NCBI GenBank assembly: GCA_040905145.1
Contig: JBBDSC010000234.1
Location: forward strand, 1-64,000
Direction: 5' to 3'
DNA: 64,000 bases
Origin: DATGMS01 sp040905145
GTDB taxonomy: Bacteria > Bacteroidota > Bacteroidia > Cytophagales > Cyclobacteriaceae
Shown: piece by piece, positions 49,552 through 59,279 of the stretch
How positions within the stretch are numbered: the first letter of the stretch is position 1
Layout: each line of letters opens with the position of its first letter
Notes under the pieces: model-generated
The model's database searches: none
What the model was told of the DNA's origin: nothing
The model's input: the letters and a program-made list of their open reading frames with translations, nothing else
Position numbers and translations under genes: made by a program

Positions 49552-52500
49552 ATGAGAAATCTATTGTTTTCAATCCAAAGTTCTATTAAACCAATAAGCG
49601 TCTCTGCTATTTTTATAATGCCATTTTGCCTATTATTTGGTTACTTTAGTTTAAATGCAATTCTTACTCCCCTGAATGTTAACAAATCTACTTTAACTTT
49701 CCCTACGAACCCAGATAAGAAAGATGAAATTCCAGCTGTTCAAGTAATGGTACCTGGTTTTTCTGCAGTGGAACTTCCTGTTTCCTTGACCAATATTAAT
49801 GTGGTGCGTTATGGTTCTGATGGTCGGTTATATGCCCTGGCGTATGATGGCCATATTTATGTTCTTACGGATACTGATGGGGACGGAATAGAAGACAAAG
49901 CTGAATATTGGTGGGACAAAAAGCCATTAATTTCACCTGTGGGAATGGTGGTTGCTGAAGAAGGCATATATGTAACAGCTTTAAATAAATTATCTTTAAT
50001 TAAGGATGTAGATAAAGATGGCAAAGCTGAAACAGAAGAAATTATAACATCTGATTGGATCAAACCTTCTGTTTACACTGGTACTACGGCTACTGGAGTA
50101 GATGCTTTTGGAATTGCCAAAGATGAAAATGGCAATATATTTTTTGCATTGGGAGCTGCTGATTTTACCAGGGCTTACATGGTGGATTCCTTAGGCAATT
50201 CCCATTACGATCTGAAAAGTCAAAGAGGAACCGTTTTAAAGGTAACTCCTGGCAGCAAAAAACGTGAAATATTTGTTACGGGAACTCGCTTTCCTGTAGC
50301 CATGGCCTTTAATAAAGAAGGTGATTTGTTTGCAACAGATCAGGAAGGGGCTACCTGGTTACCCAATGGAAATCCATATGATGAGTTAATCCATATCCAA
50401 GAAGGCAGGCATTATGGTTTTCCTCCAAAGCATCCTAAATATCTTCCGAATGTTATTGACGAACCCAGTATTTATGATTACAAACCCCAGCATCAATCTA
50501 CCACAGGATTAAATTTTAATTTACCTGTAAATAACGGTCCTGTATTTGGCCCTGCCTGGTGGGAAGAAGATGCCATTGTTACTGGATATTCCCGTGGCAA
50601 AATTTATCGTACCAAGCTTGTCAACACCCCTTCAGGCTATATAACCAACAATCAAGTAATTGCTTCTCTTAATGCTTTGACGGTTGACGCCTGCATATCA
50701 CCACAAGGGGATCTTATTGTAGCTACGCATTCAGGTCCTCCTGATTGGGGATTTGGCCCACAGGCGGAAGGAAAACTTTATAAGATAATTTATACCAATC
50801 CTGATGAGCCAAATCCTGTAGCCAGCTGGGCTTCTAGGCCTGATCAGGTGATGATTGCTTTTGACAAGCCGGTAAGCGAGGATTACATGGTTGGTTTATC
50901 CAATAAAATAGAGATTGAATATGGGGATTATGTGGAAGCAGGAGACCGATTTGAAGTAGTCAGGCCCGGTTATAAGGCTGTAGAAAGACAAATGAATTAT
51001 CCGAGAGAACAGCTAAAAGTAAAAAATGTGGAACTTTCCGGTGATGGGCGAACTATAATTTTAAATACTTTTACTCATTCTTCACCGGTCACTTATGCCA
51101 TTACGCTTCCAGCTTTCAGCAATAATAGAAAAATTCAAAATGGTATAACCCAAGACCCTGCTATAGATTTATCCTATAAACTTAATGGAGTTGAAGTTAA
51201 TTGGCAGGCAAAGTCAGGAAGTGAAAAGTGGCAAGGTGTAATTCCACATTTAGACTTAAAAGTCAGCCAGGCGTTAATGAAGCCAGCTTTACAAAATGAT
51301 GATCTAAATCAAGTGTTGGGAAAAGCAGGCACAGTAACCTTTAAATCCAAGCTGAATTTATGGAATATGCTAAGGGCTGATATCCAGCCTGAATCCACAC
51401 TTGATTTTAAATTACCACCGGAAGATGTCCATTTGGTCTTTAAATCTTCCGAACCTTTGAAAATTAAAACCAACTTAGGTAATCAGTCAAAATCAGTCAA
51501 AAAAGGGAAATTATATGAAACCAAGGTAATATTTAATCAGGTAGCCGAGCAGCCCTACTTATTGGAAGTCTCAATGAATACCACTGATAAAGAAGATTCC
51601 ATCCTGGAACTTTATTATCATACCCATGAGGATTCTACCTCCCGGGCTTTACAAATCCATAGATTTTTTCTCCCATGGCTGGAAGATATTTATAGCAATG
51701 AAATTAGTCCAGTTAAAGAAATTCCTGAACTTGAGGGAGGAAACTGGTCCAGGGGGAAAGACTTGTTTTTCGGGGAATCCACCTGCTCCAATTGTCATAG
51801 TGTGGGAGGGGAAGGCAAATCTATAGGCCCGGATTTATCAAATTTGATTTTCCGGGATTATACATCTGTATTAAGAGATATTAAAGAACCAAGTGCATCC
51901 ATTAATCCCGATTATCTGTCTCATACTGTTACATACAAAGATGACCGGAAATTGACAGGGATGATATCCTACAAAACTGATTCTTTAATAATTCGGGATA
52001 TTGCAGATAATAAAACAGCCGTACCACTTAAAGATGTGCAAGGCACGACGCCTTTATCTGTGTCCTTAATGCCTCCAGGACTGGATATAATGCTCGGAGA
52101 GCAAAAAATGAAGGATTTAATGACTTATTTATTAACTTCCTTGCAACCTGCGGAAATTAATTATCCTTTCCTTCCTCCTATGAAAAATGCTTCGGAGGTT
52201 AATGCTGTCTTAAAGAATAGCAGCACGTTACCTACAAAGAATGAGGATAGTAAATTGTTAAAGTTATTGTGGGTATCAGGCCCTAAGGATCATGGTCCAG
52301 ATGAACATGATTATCCTCTCCAACAGGAACGATGGACACAACTTCTGTCTTTAGCGGACAATATAGAGCTAATCAATGTATCACAATGGCCCAGTCCCGA
52401 ACAATTTAATGAAGCGGATGTAATTGTTTTTTATTGGAATTATCCTGAATTTAATGAGGAAAATGGAAAGCAACTGGATGTTTTCCTTCAAAAAGGTGGT

Positions 52501-52944
52501 GGATTGGTTTATCTTCATTATGCTGTTGATGCAACAGATAATCCGAAAGCTTTGGCTGACCGTATTGGTCTGGCATGGAAAGGCGGCAGCTCCAAGTTCA
52601 GACATGGCCGGGTAGAACTTGATTTTAAGGATAAAAAACATCCGATCACCAAAGGGTTTGAAAATGCCGTTTTTCACGATGAAACCTATTGGCAATTAGT
52701 TGAAGGGACAAAAAAAATCAATGTTTTAGCTACTGCCAAAGAGGAAGGAATTGATGTACCAATACTATGGACCACTTCAGAAGGTAAAGGAAGAATATTT
52801 GTATCAATATTAGGACATTATAACTGGACATTTGATGATCCACTTTTTAGAATCCTGATATTAAGGAGTATAGCCTGGACAGGGAATCAGTCTACAGATC
52901 GATTTAATGATCTAGCAACATTTGGGGCAAGGGTTAGTAAATAG
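49552..52944 (+). CDS. Secreted PVC-type sugar dehydrogenase with cytochrome c and ThuA domains
   Basis: An 1130-residue secreted protein with an N-terminal hydrophobic segment (~15-37, signal or anchor). Residues ~50-430 form a six-bladed propeller like L-sorbosone/glucose dehydrogenase (RYGSDGRLYALAYDGHIYVL, DGDGIEDKAEYWW). After a ~300-residue beta-rich linker comes a haem-binding domain with CSNCH (Cys745, Cys748, His749), followed by GPDLSNLIFRDY and INPDYLSHTVTYKD. Residues ~895-1115 are a ThuA domain (a class I glutamine amidotransferase-like fold) with LLWVSGPKDHGPDEHDYPLQ and GGGLVYLHYAVDAT. ThuA proteins are linked to trehalose and 3-keto-sugar metabolism. It shares the sigma54 operon with the two preceding genes, so an oxidised periplasmic product may feed them. 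Confidence 0.9.
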   Translation: MRNLLFSIQSSIKPISVSAIFIMPFCLLFGYFSLNAILTPLNVNKSTLTFPTNPDKKDEIPAVQVMVPGFSAVELPVSLTNINVVRYGSDGRLYALAYDGHIYVLTDTDGDGIEDKAEYWWDKKPLISPVGMVVAEEGIYVTALNKLSLIKDVDKDGKAETEEIITSDWIKPSVYTGTTATGVDAFGIAKDENGNIFFALGAADFTRAYMVDSLGNSHYDLKSQRGTVLKVTPGSKKREIFVTGTRFPVAMAFNKEGDLFATDQEGATWLPNGNPYDELIHIQEGRHYGFPPKHPKYLPNVIDEPSIYDYKPQHQSTTGLNFNLPVNNGPVFGPAWWEEDAIVTGYSRGKIYRTKLVNTPSGYITNNQVIASLNALTVDACISPQGDLIVATHSGPPDWGFGPQAEGKLYKIIYTNPDEPNPVASWASRPDQVMIAFDKPVSEDYMVGLSNKIEIEYGDYVEAGDRFEVVRPGYKAVERQMNYPREQLKVKNVELSGDGRTIILNTFTHSSPVTYAITLPAFSNNRKIQNGITQDPAIDLSYKLNGVEVNWQAKSGSEKWQGVIPHLDLKVSQALMKPALQNDDLNQVLGKAGTVTFKSKLNLWNMLRADIQPESTLDFKLPPEDVHLVFKSSEPLKIKTNLGNQSKSVKKGKLYETKVIFNQVAEQPYLLEVSMNTTDKEDSILELYYHTHEDSTSRALQIHRFFLPWLEDIYSNEISPVKEIPELEGGNWSRGKDLFFGESTCSNCHSVGGEGKSIGPDLSNLIFRDYTSVLRDIKEPSASINPDYLSHTVTYKDDRKLTGMISYKTDSLIIRDIADNKTAVPLKDVQGTTPLSVSLMPPGLDIMLGEQKMKDLMTYLLTSLQPAEINYPFLPPMKNASEVNAVLKNSSTLPTKNEDSKLLKLLWVSGPKDHGPDEHDYPLQQERWTQLLSLADNIELINVSQWPSPEQFNEADVIVFYWNYPEFNEENGKQLDVFLQKGGGLVYLHYAVDATDNPKALADRIGLAWKGGSSKFRHGRVELDFKDKKHPITKGFENAVFHDETYWQLVEGTKKINVLATAKEEGIDVPILWTTSEGKGRIFVSILGHYNWTFDDPLFRILILRSIAWTGNQSTDRFNDLATFGARVSK

Positions 52945-53128
52945 CCTGTAAGACCGTAACTAGTCTCTTTATTCATTATTACTGTTAAAAGCAGCCTTTA
53001 AATAATTTAAAGACGGCCACAGCGATCAAGCTAAAGTTCTTATGAGCTCTGGCTTGAAAGAGTAAGACATGATTTATTACTTGATAAACCAATGGACATA
53101 CTACACAATAAACCTAACCCATAACCAA
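52945..53128. other. Spacer before the second SusC
   Basis: About 180 bases. It holds an imperfect palindrome, CTTTAAATAATTTAAAG, near 52996-53012. No sigma54 or TAnnTTTG element was found, so it is open whether SusC/SusD belongs to the upstream operon. Confidence 0.35.
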
Positions 53129-56100
53129 ATGAAAAATTACTACACGTTTAAGGCATGTCTAATCTTGTTAGGTTGCATGCTCTATAATGGGGTTATTATG
53201 GCCGTTCCCATTTTGGATCCTATGACATTTGCAAATATTGTTGACCGGACTATTACCGGAAAAGTCACTTCTGAGAGTGGAGAAGCTTTGCCTGGGGTCA
53301 GTATAGTAGTAAAAGGTACAACACAAGGTACGATAACAGATCTCCAGGGGAATTATTCAATGATTGTTCCAGATCAGGAAGTAACATTAATTTTCTCGTC
53401 CATAGGATATACAAGCCTGGAAGTTCCGGTAAATAACAGGGCCGTAATTAATATAGCCTTGGCAGAAGATGTTCAATCCTTACAGGAGGTTATAGTTGTG
53501 GGTTACGGTACAATGAATAGGGAAAATATTTCTACCGCCATAAGCTCTGTCAAAGGGGAAGAAATTCTTCAAAGGCCTACTGCCATTAACATAGCCCAAG
53601 GCCTGGCAGGTAAAGTTGCCGGTGTTAACGTTATGACCAATTCAGGTAAGCCGGGTGGTGCCCCGGCAATAAAAATAAGGGGGGTAGGATCTATTAATAC
53701 TTCAAGTAGCCCATTATATGTTATTGACGGAATAGTAGGGGCAGATCCTACCATTATAGATCCCAATATAGTTGAATCAATAAATATATTAAAGGATGCT
53801 TCAGCATCAGCCATTTATGGTGCACGTGGAGCAAACGGGGTTGTGGTAATTACTACCAGAAAGGGAAAAGTAGGTGCTTCTGAAATCTCCTTTAATAATT
53901 CAATTAGTTTTGGAACATTGCAACGTGAAGTAGATTTGTTGGATGCCGATGGAGCTGCCGAAATGTTCAGAAGGCAATATGATTATCCTTTCAGGGCTGA
54001 TCCGGATATCCCAAGGCCAGCGCCGCATTTGCCTGGTGGCGCTGATTTTCCACGTAAGGCTGATTTATTTAATACTGATGGAACCCCTATATACAATACC
54101 AATTGGCAGCGGGAGGCCACAAGACTGGCGGTTTCACATAATCATTCTCTTACTTTTTCAGGAGGGAAAGAGGATTTAAGTGTTTTAGCAAATTTATCCT
54201 ATCGTAACAATGAAGGCATCATGTTGAATAGTTACGATAAACGGTTAAATGCCTATATTAACGTAGGATGGCAGGTAAAGCCATGGTTGCATATACAAGG
54301 AAGTTTAAATACAGGTGCAAATCAGGGAAATAATGTGGATTTGAACCCCTTAAGTTCAACAGCTTTACGAAAAATGTATGAAATGTTGCCTTTTCTGCCC
54401 GTTCAATATCCTGATGGCACTTATTCCCGACAAGGGGATTATTTAGGTGCAGAAGATTCTGAAAATCCGGTAAGGCTTCTAAATGAAATTAAAAACGTAG
54501 TAGGCCGGACCTATTCTCTTGCAAATTTAGTGGGCACATTCCAATTAAGTGAAAATTTAGATTTAGTTACCACCTTTGGTGCTCAAGTAGCAGGTGGATA
54601 TGATTTTTATTATGCAGGTACCCAACTGAGAGGAGTTTCTGCTAATCAATTCGGACAAGCGAGGCGGACACATTTTAATTCAGGCAACTGGACAAATGAA
54701 AACTATTTAAATTATCATCAGACCTTTGACAAACATCTTATAGATGTTATAGGAGGGGTCAGTTGGTATTTTAGCAGGTCAACATCAACTTTGGCTGAAG
54801 CCCACAATTTTTTCGATGACTATTATAGTTTCAACAGTTTACAGGCTGGATCAAATCCAAGGCCTCCGTCTTCAACACCTATAGGAAATCAATGGAATTC
54901 CGTTTTCTCGAGAGTAAATTATATTTTCGACAATAGGTTTATGCTAGGCGCATCCTTTCGGGTGGATGGATCATCAAGATTTGGAGCAAATAACAAATAT
55001 GGACAGTTTCCCTCCTTTTCTGCTGGATGGAACATTTCAAATGAAGAGTTTTTTGACAATCTCAAAGGGACAATTAGCTTACTTAAATTAAGGTCAAGTT
55101 TTGGAGTGGTAGGAAACGCTGAAATAGGGGATTATGCAACCCTAGCCAGGCTAACTACAGGTCTGACCACTTTTGGTAATCAGGCTTTTACTGGTGTTAC
55201 TTTAGGATCACTGGCTAATCCGGATCTTTCTTGGGAGTCCTCGGAGCAATTTGATATAGGACTTGAAATAGGATTGTTTAATGGAAGGGTAGATATCATT
55301 GCAGATTTCTATAATAAAGTCAATAATGATTTATTGTACTTTAAAAGGTTGCCAAGTACTACTGGATTCACTGGGGTAATGGACAATATAGGAGATATTG
55401 AGAATCGAGGTGTTGAATTAAGTATACAAACTGTAAATATCATTTCCGATAATTTTAGATGGAATACCGGTCTGAATTTTACCCGTAACGTAAACAAAGT
55501 ACTTAATCTGAATGGGGATATAATGTATCCCTGGAGTGGAAGAATTATGGAGGGTAGACCTTTGAATGAGTTTTACGGCTTTAAAAGATTAGGTACCTGG
55601 AATTTAGATGAAGCGGATGAAGCAGCTACTTATGGTAGATTACCTGGTGATGTAAAATGGCAGGATACCAACAATAATGGCGTAAAAGATCTTGATGACA
55701 GGGTGGTATTAGGAAATGGAATGCCAAAATTTGAAGCAAATATGATCAACACATTTTCTTATAAAGGATTGTCCCTGCTTATTGATTTACAAAGCATGTA
55801 TGGGTTAAGTCTTGCACAAACCACGAGACATTTACAGCAAAATGCAGCAGTAAGGGTAAACAGCTACTCTGTAATTTTAGAATCATGGACACCTACTAAT
55901 CAAAATACATTGATTCCTGCGTTAAGAACTCCTGCCGATCCTCAATCACCAAGTGAAGTGGCGGATTCTTATGCCATTGAAGATGCATCCTTCATTCGTG
56001 TCAGAAATTTAGGATTGACCTACAGTCTGGACCCTAGCTGGCTGAGCCGTATTCATTTAACCAATTTATCTGTAGGGGTGAATGTGGAAAATGCCTTATT

Positions 56101-56227
56101 GTTTACCAGATATTCAGGTATGGATCCGGAGTATACCTCATTAGGATCTCAGTTAGAACAAGGGGTAGATATTTATCAATATCCAAAGCCAAGGACATTA
56201 TCCTTTAACCTTAATATCAACTTCTAA
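53129..56227 (+). CDS. Second SusC/RagA-type TonB-linked transporter
   Basis: About 1032 residues from ATG 53129 (MKNYYTFKACLILLGCMLYN); an upstream ATG at 53069 adds 20 residues without signal-like character. Carboxypeptidase-regulatory-like domain (~41-125, ITGKVTSESGEALPGVSIVV), then SLQEVIVVGYGTMNRENIST, the plug (INIAQGLAGKVAGVNVMTNS, ILKDASASAIYGARGANGVV) and a long barrel to a terminal NINF. Related to but distinct from the first SusC. It follows the ThuA/cytochrome gene on the same strand. Confidence 0.95.
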   Translation: MKNYYTFKACLILLGCMLYNGVIMAVPILDPMTFANIVDRTITGKVTSESGEALPGVSIVVKGTTQGTITDLQGNYSMIVPDQEVTLIFSSIGYTSLEVPVNNRAVINIALAEDVQSLQEVIVVGYGTMNRENISTAISSVKGEEILQRPTAINIAQGLAGKVAGVNVMTNSGKPGGAPAIKIRGVGSINTSSSPLYVIDGIVGADPTIIDPNIVESINILKDASASAIYGARGANGVVVITTRKGKVGASEISFNNSISFGTLQREVDLLDADGAAEMFRRQYDYPFRADPDIPRPAPHLPGGADFPRKADLFNTDGTPIYNTNWQREATRLAVSHNHSLTFSGGKEDLSVLANLSYRNNEGIMLNSYDKRLNAYINVGWQVKPWLHIQGSLNTGANQGNNVDLNPLSSTALRKMYEMLPFLPVQYPDGTYSRQGDYLGAEDSENPVRLLNEIKNVVGRTYSLANLVGTFQLSENLDLVTTFGAQVAGGYDFYYAGTQLRGVSANQFGQARRTHFNSGNWTNENYLNYHQTFDKHLIDVIGGVSWYFSRSTSTLAEAHNFFDDYYSFNSLQAGSNPRPPSSTPIGNQWNSVFSRVNYIFDNRFMLGASFRVDGSSRFGANNKYGQFPSFSAGWNISNEEFFDNLKGTISLLKLRSSFGVVGNAEIGDYATLARLTTGLTTFGNQAFTGVTLGSLANPDLSWESSEQFDIGLEIGLFNGRVDIIADFYNKVNNDLLYFKRLPSTTGFTGVMDNIGDIENRGVELSIQTVNIISDNFRWNTGLNFTRNVNKVLNLNGDIMYPWSGRIMEGRPLNEFYGFKRLGTWNLDEADEAATYGRLPGDVKWQDTNNNGVKDLDDRVVLGNGMPKFEANMINTFSYKGLSLLIDLQSMYGLSLAQTTRHLQQNAAVRVNSYSVILESWTPTNQNTLIPALRTPADPQSPSEVADSYAIEDASFIRVRNLGLTYSLDPSWLSRIHLTNLSVGVNVENALLFTRYSGMDPEYTSLGSQLEQGVDIYQYPKPRTLSFNLNINF

Positions 56228-56260
56228 AATAATTATTTATAATTATAAAAGTATAAAGAC

Positions 56261-57727
56261 ATGAAACGATTCATCCTTATATCAGCCTTGATGGCATTAT
56301 GCTTTACCTCTTGTGAAGACTTCCTGGAAGAAGAACCTGTAGGAATTCTAACCACTTCACAGTTTTTCAATACTCAAAATCAAATTCAGACTGCGGTAGA
56401 TGGCGCTTATAGAGGGTTGGCTAGACCGTATACATCTGTTTTTTTGGGTTTACCAATTTCTGAATTCTTAACATTTTCTGCACTTCCTGGTTTCAGCACC
56501 AATCCTTTTGGTACGGGCGTTAATGAATCATCTTTTGTTAGGCTTGATGATATTGACCCTGGTAATTCTTATTTGAATGAAGCGTTTAATACGGTTTACA
56601 TTCCTATGGAAAATATTAATACCGTTATCGCTAATATCTCTGGGACAACCGTCATAAATGAAGCGCTCAAAAACAGGTTTCTGGGGCAAATGTATTTCTT
56701 GAGAGCTTACCATTACCACTACGGTGTAAAACTATTTGGTGAAATTCCCTTGAAAACGATTCCTACAGAAGACATTGGCAATGTGGAAGTACCCAAAGCT
56801 ACTGTGGAAGAAATTTACAATCAAATAGTAGAAGATCTTCAGAATGCAGAAAATAGTGGTTTGCCCTGGAAAGATGAAACCGGGCATGCCTCTATGGGTG
56901 CAGTCAAAACCCTTCTAGCCAGGGTCTACCTGGATATGGCTGGGTATCCTTTATTAAAGGGAACAGAGTATTACCAAAAGGCTTATGAAAAATCACAAGA
57001 GGTAATAGCAAGTGGTGAGTTTATGTTATTTGAGGGATATTCAGATCTGAGAGATCCTGCCAATGAAAACAGGGGGGAACATATTCTAATGGTTCAAAGG
57101 CAAAGCAATGTTGCAAATAGTGAAATGCATAATGCAGTTTTACCCACAGCTATACCTTCTCCAGGAAATATCTTCGACAGCTCTTTAGCACCCACTATAG
57201 AGTTTTTTGATTCCTATTCGTCTGGGGACAGACGAACAGAAGACGGTGCTTTTTTTTATACCTATGAACCTGGAAAAGTAACCACTTACAAATATTGGGA
57301 TGCAGAGACTGCAGTCAGCCCTCCCTCAGGAGCCAATATTCCCGTTTTCAGGTATGCTGATGTATTGCTAATGTGTGCTGAAGCTAAAGCAAATATTGAT
57401 GGAGGCACAACTTCTGATCCGATTGCTGTTGATGCCTATTATCAAGTGAGGAATCGTGCCTTTCCAAATTTGGCAAAACCTGCTTCAATTTCAGTGGGGG
57501 ATGTTTTAAAAGAACGCATCTGGGAGTTAAGTTTTGAATATCTTATTACTTGGTTTGATTTACAACGTACGCTAAAAACGTTAGATGTAGAAAACGGCGA
57601 AATTGTAGATTTAATTGGTCATAAAGCTACTACCCATCTTCGACCATTCCAAGAAAGTGACCTATATCTACCGATGCCCACCGAACAGGTAAATTTAAAT
57701 CCTAAATTAAATGAACCAGCACCATAA
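56261..57727 (+). CDS. Second SusD/RagB-type lipoprotein
   Basis: A 488-residue SusD protein (lipobox CFTSC, Cys18; mature CEDFLEEEPVGILTTSQFF). SusD-type helices NRFLGQMYFLRAYHYHYGVK, MGAVKTLLARVYLDMAGYPL and the C-terminal FRYADVLLMCAEAKANIDGG with ERIWELSFEYLITWFDLQRT. It partners with the SusC 33 bases upstream, forming a surface uptake pair. It is shorter than the first SusD and of a different subgroup. Confidence 0.95.
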   Translation: MKRFILISALMALCFTSCEDFLEEEPVGILTTSQFFNTQNQIQTAVDGAYRGLARPYTSVFLGLPISEFLTFSALPGFSTNPFGTGVNESSFVRLDDIDPGNSYLNEAFNTVYIPMENINTVIANISGTTVINEALKNRFLGQMYFLRAYHYHYGVKLFGEIPLKTIPTEDIGNVEVPKATVEEIYNQIVEDLQNAENSGLPWKDETGHASMGAVKTLLARVYLDMAGYPLLKGTEYYQKAYEKSQEVIASGEFMLFEGYSDLRDPANENRGEHILMVQRQSNVANSEMHNAVLPTAIPSPGNIFDSSLAPTIEFFDSYSSGDRRTEDGAFFYTYEPGKVTTYKYWDAETAVSPPSGANIPVFRYADVLLMCAEAKANIDGGTTSDPIAVDAYYQVRNRAFPNLAKPASISVGDVLKERIWELSFEYLITWFDLQRTLKTLDVENGEIVDLIGHKATTHLRPFQESDLYLPMPTEQVNLNPKLNEPAP

Positions 57728-58083
57728 TTAGACAGAATTGCTCGGTAATACCAGGTGCTGGGAGTGTAACTAAAAAAATGAACTCGTATAAAATTTTCAG
57801 TTTTAACAATTTTGTTTTCCTTGGTTCTCAGTATGGGGTCTCTAAATATTCCTTGATGCCGGATCATTTTGGAAGTATTCTTCTCAGGATGAGGTAATTT
57901 CGTTGCTTACCTATCTGGTGGGCCAGAAAAGTTAGCAGATAAATATGATGTAGCAAATAGGAAAGTAAAGGCCACAGTCCCAAATGAATTGAACAAGGGA
58001 GGTTATTTGGCTGACAAGTTCCTTACGGAGATTAAGATGCTATGATTATATTTTAATACAATCTAATATTACAACAAATCAAT
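57728..58083. other. Intergenic region with a small unrecognised relic tail
   Basis: No complete gene. The frame 57893-58045 runs 50 codons without a start, reading GNFVAYLSGGPEKLADKYDV to NKGGYLADKFLTEIKML and a stop. It looks like the end of a real protein of unknown family. Confidence 0.4.
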
Positions 58084-59213
58084 ATGGATATTTTGAAGAG
58101 AGGAAGATGGATAACTGCCTGCATGGCATTTTTAGCCCTTGTTTCGACTTGTTTGGCAAGTGGTGATGATTGATACAGCACAAATGACTGTCGGTCGGCT
58201 TATGAAAAAGGCAGGTTATTCAACAGCAGTTATAGGTAAATGGCATTTAGGATTTACATACACCAGTCCAGTGGACTGGAATAAAGACCTCAAACCGGGA
58301 CCGCTTGAATTGGGTTTCGATTATTATTTTGGAGTGCCTGTTTTAAACAGCCATCCTCCTTTCGTTTATGTAGAGAACCATCGGGTGGTGGGCCTGACAC
58401 CTGAAGATCCTTTGATTTACGGAGAGAAAGCCGAAACAGAAGAATTCCCGGAGAAATGGAATATTGAGATTGGCGGAGGCAAAAAGGCGCATGCCCTTTA
58501 TAAAGACAGAATGGTTGGAACAACCTTGAAAAATAAGGCGATTGAATGGATCAAGGAACATAAAAACGAACCCTTCTTCCTTTATTTTGCAACCACCAAC
58601 ATCCACCATCCTTTTACCCCTGCTGAGCGATTTGTGGGTACGAGTGAGGTAGGACGTTACGGTGATTCTATTCATGAGTTGGATTGGATGGTGGGAGAAG
58701 TGCTGGATGCCTTGGACGAGGAAGGACTTCGGGACAATACACTCGTTATCTTTACGAGCGATAATGGAGGGATGCTTAACCAGGGGGGACAAGATGCCTG
58801 GAAAGCCGGCCACAGATTGAACGGAAACCTTGGTGAACTGTTGGCTAACGTGGATATCCTTGCTACTCTGGCAGCCCTTGTTGAATACCCCCTGAAAAAA
58901 GGTGAGGGACCTGACAGCTATAATATGATGTCTGCACTTACCGGCTCACCCGCCAATCCGATCAGGGATCATTTGATAATCAGTCCTGCCCAAGGAAAGA
59001 ATCTTGCTATTCGAAAGGGGAGCAGCTGCTCATTTATTGACCAAACATGCGAACAGTGACATCGCAAACGGCAAAATTAAACAGGATGCTCCACCAGCAC
59101 AACTTTACGATCTGGAGTCGGATCCTACACAAATGGAGAATCTGTACCATCAAAATCCTGAAATAGTAGAACAGTTAAATGCCCTTTTGGAAGAGACCAT
59201 ACCAGAATGGTGA
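58084..59213 (+). pseudogene. Arylsulfatase (formylglycine type) relic
   Basis: ATG 58084 gives a plain signal peptide (MDILKRGRWITACMAFLALV) but stops after 29 codons. The sulfatase body resumes as MTVGRLMKKAGYSTAVIGKW, HLGFTYTSPVDWNKDLKPG, LGFDYYFGV, DWMVGEVLDALDEEGLRDNT, LVIFTSDNGG, and GEGPDSYNMMSALTG. The segment with the C-x-P-S-R catalytic Cys/formylglycine is deleted, as are ~40-60 residues between AWKAGHRLNG and LLANVDILATL. A frameshift near 59030 shifts the tail (LYDLESDPTQMENLYHQ) to another frame. Three separate lesions show decay. When intact it would have removed sulfate esters from a polysaccharide taken up by the neighbouring SusCD. Confidence 0.82.
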
Positions 59214-59279
59214 GTGGATATTTTCTGAATTCCGACTGAAAATTTATTTTAATGTCATTATATACCTAAATTGTAGAAT

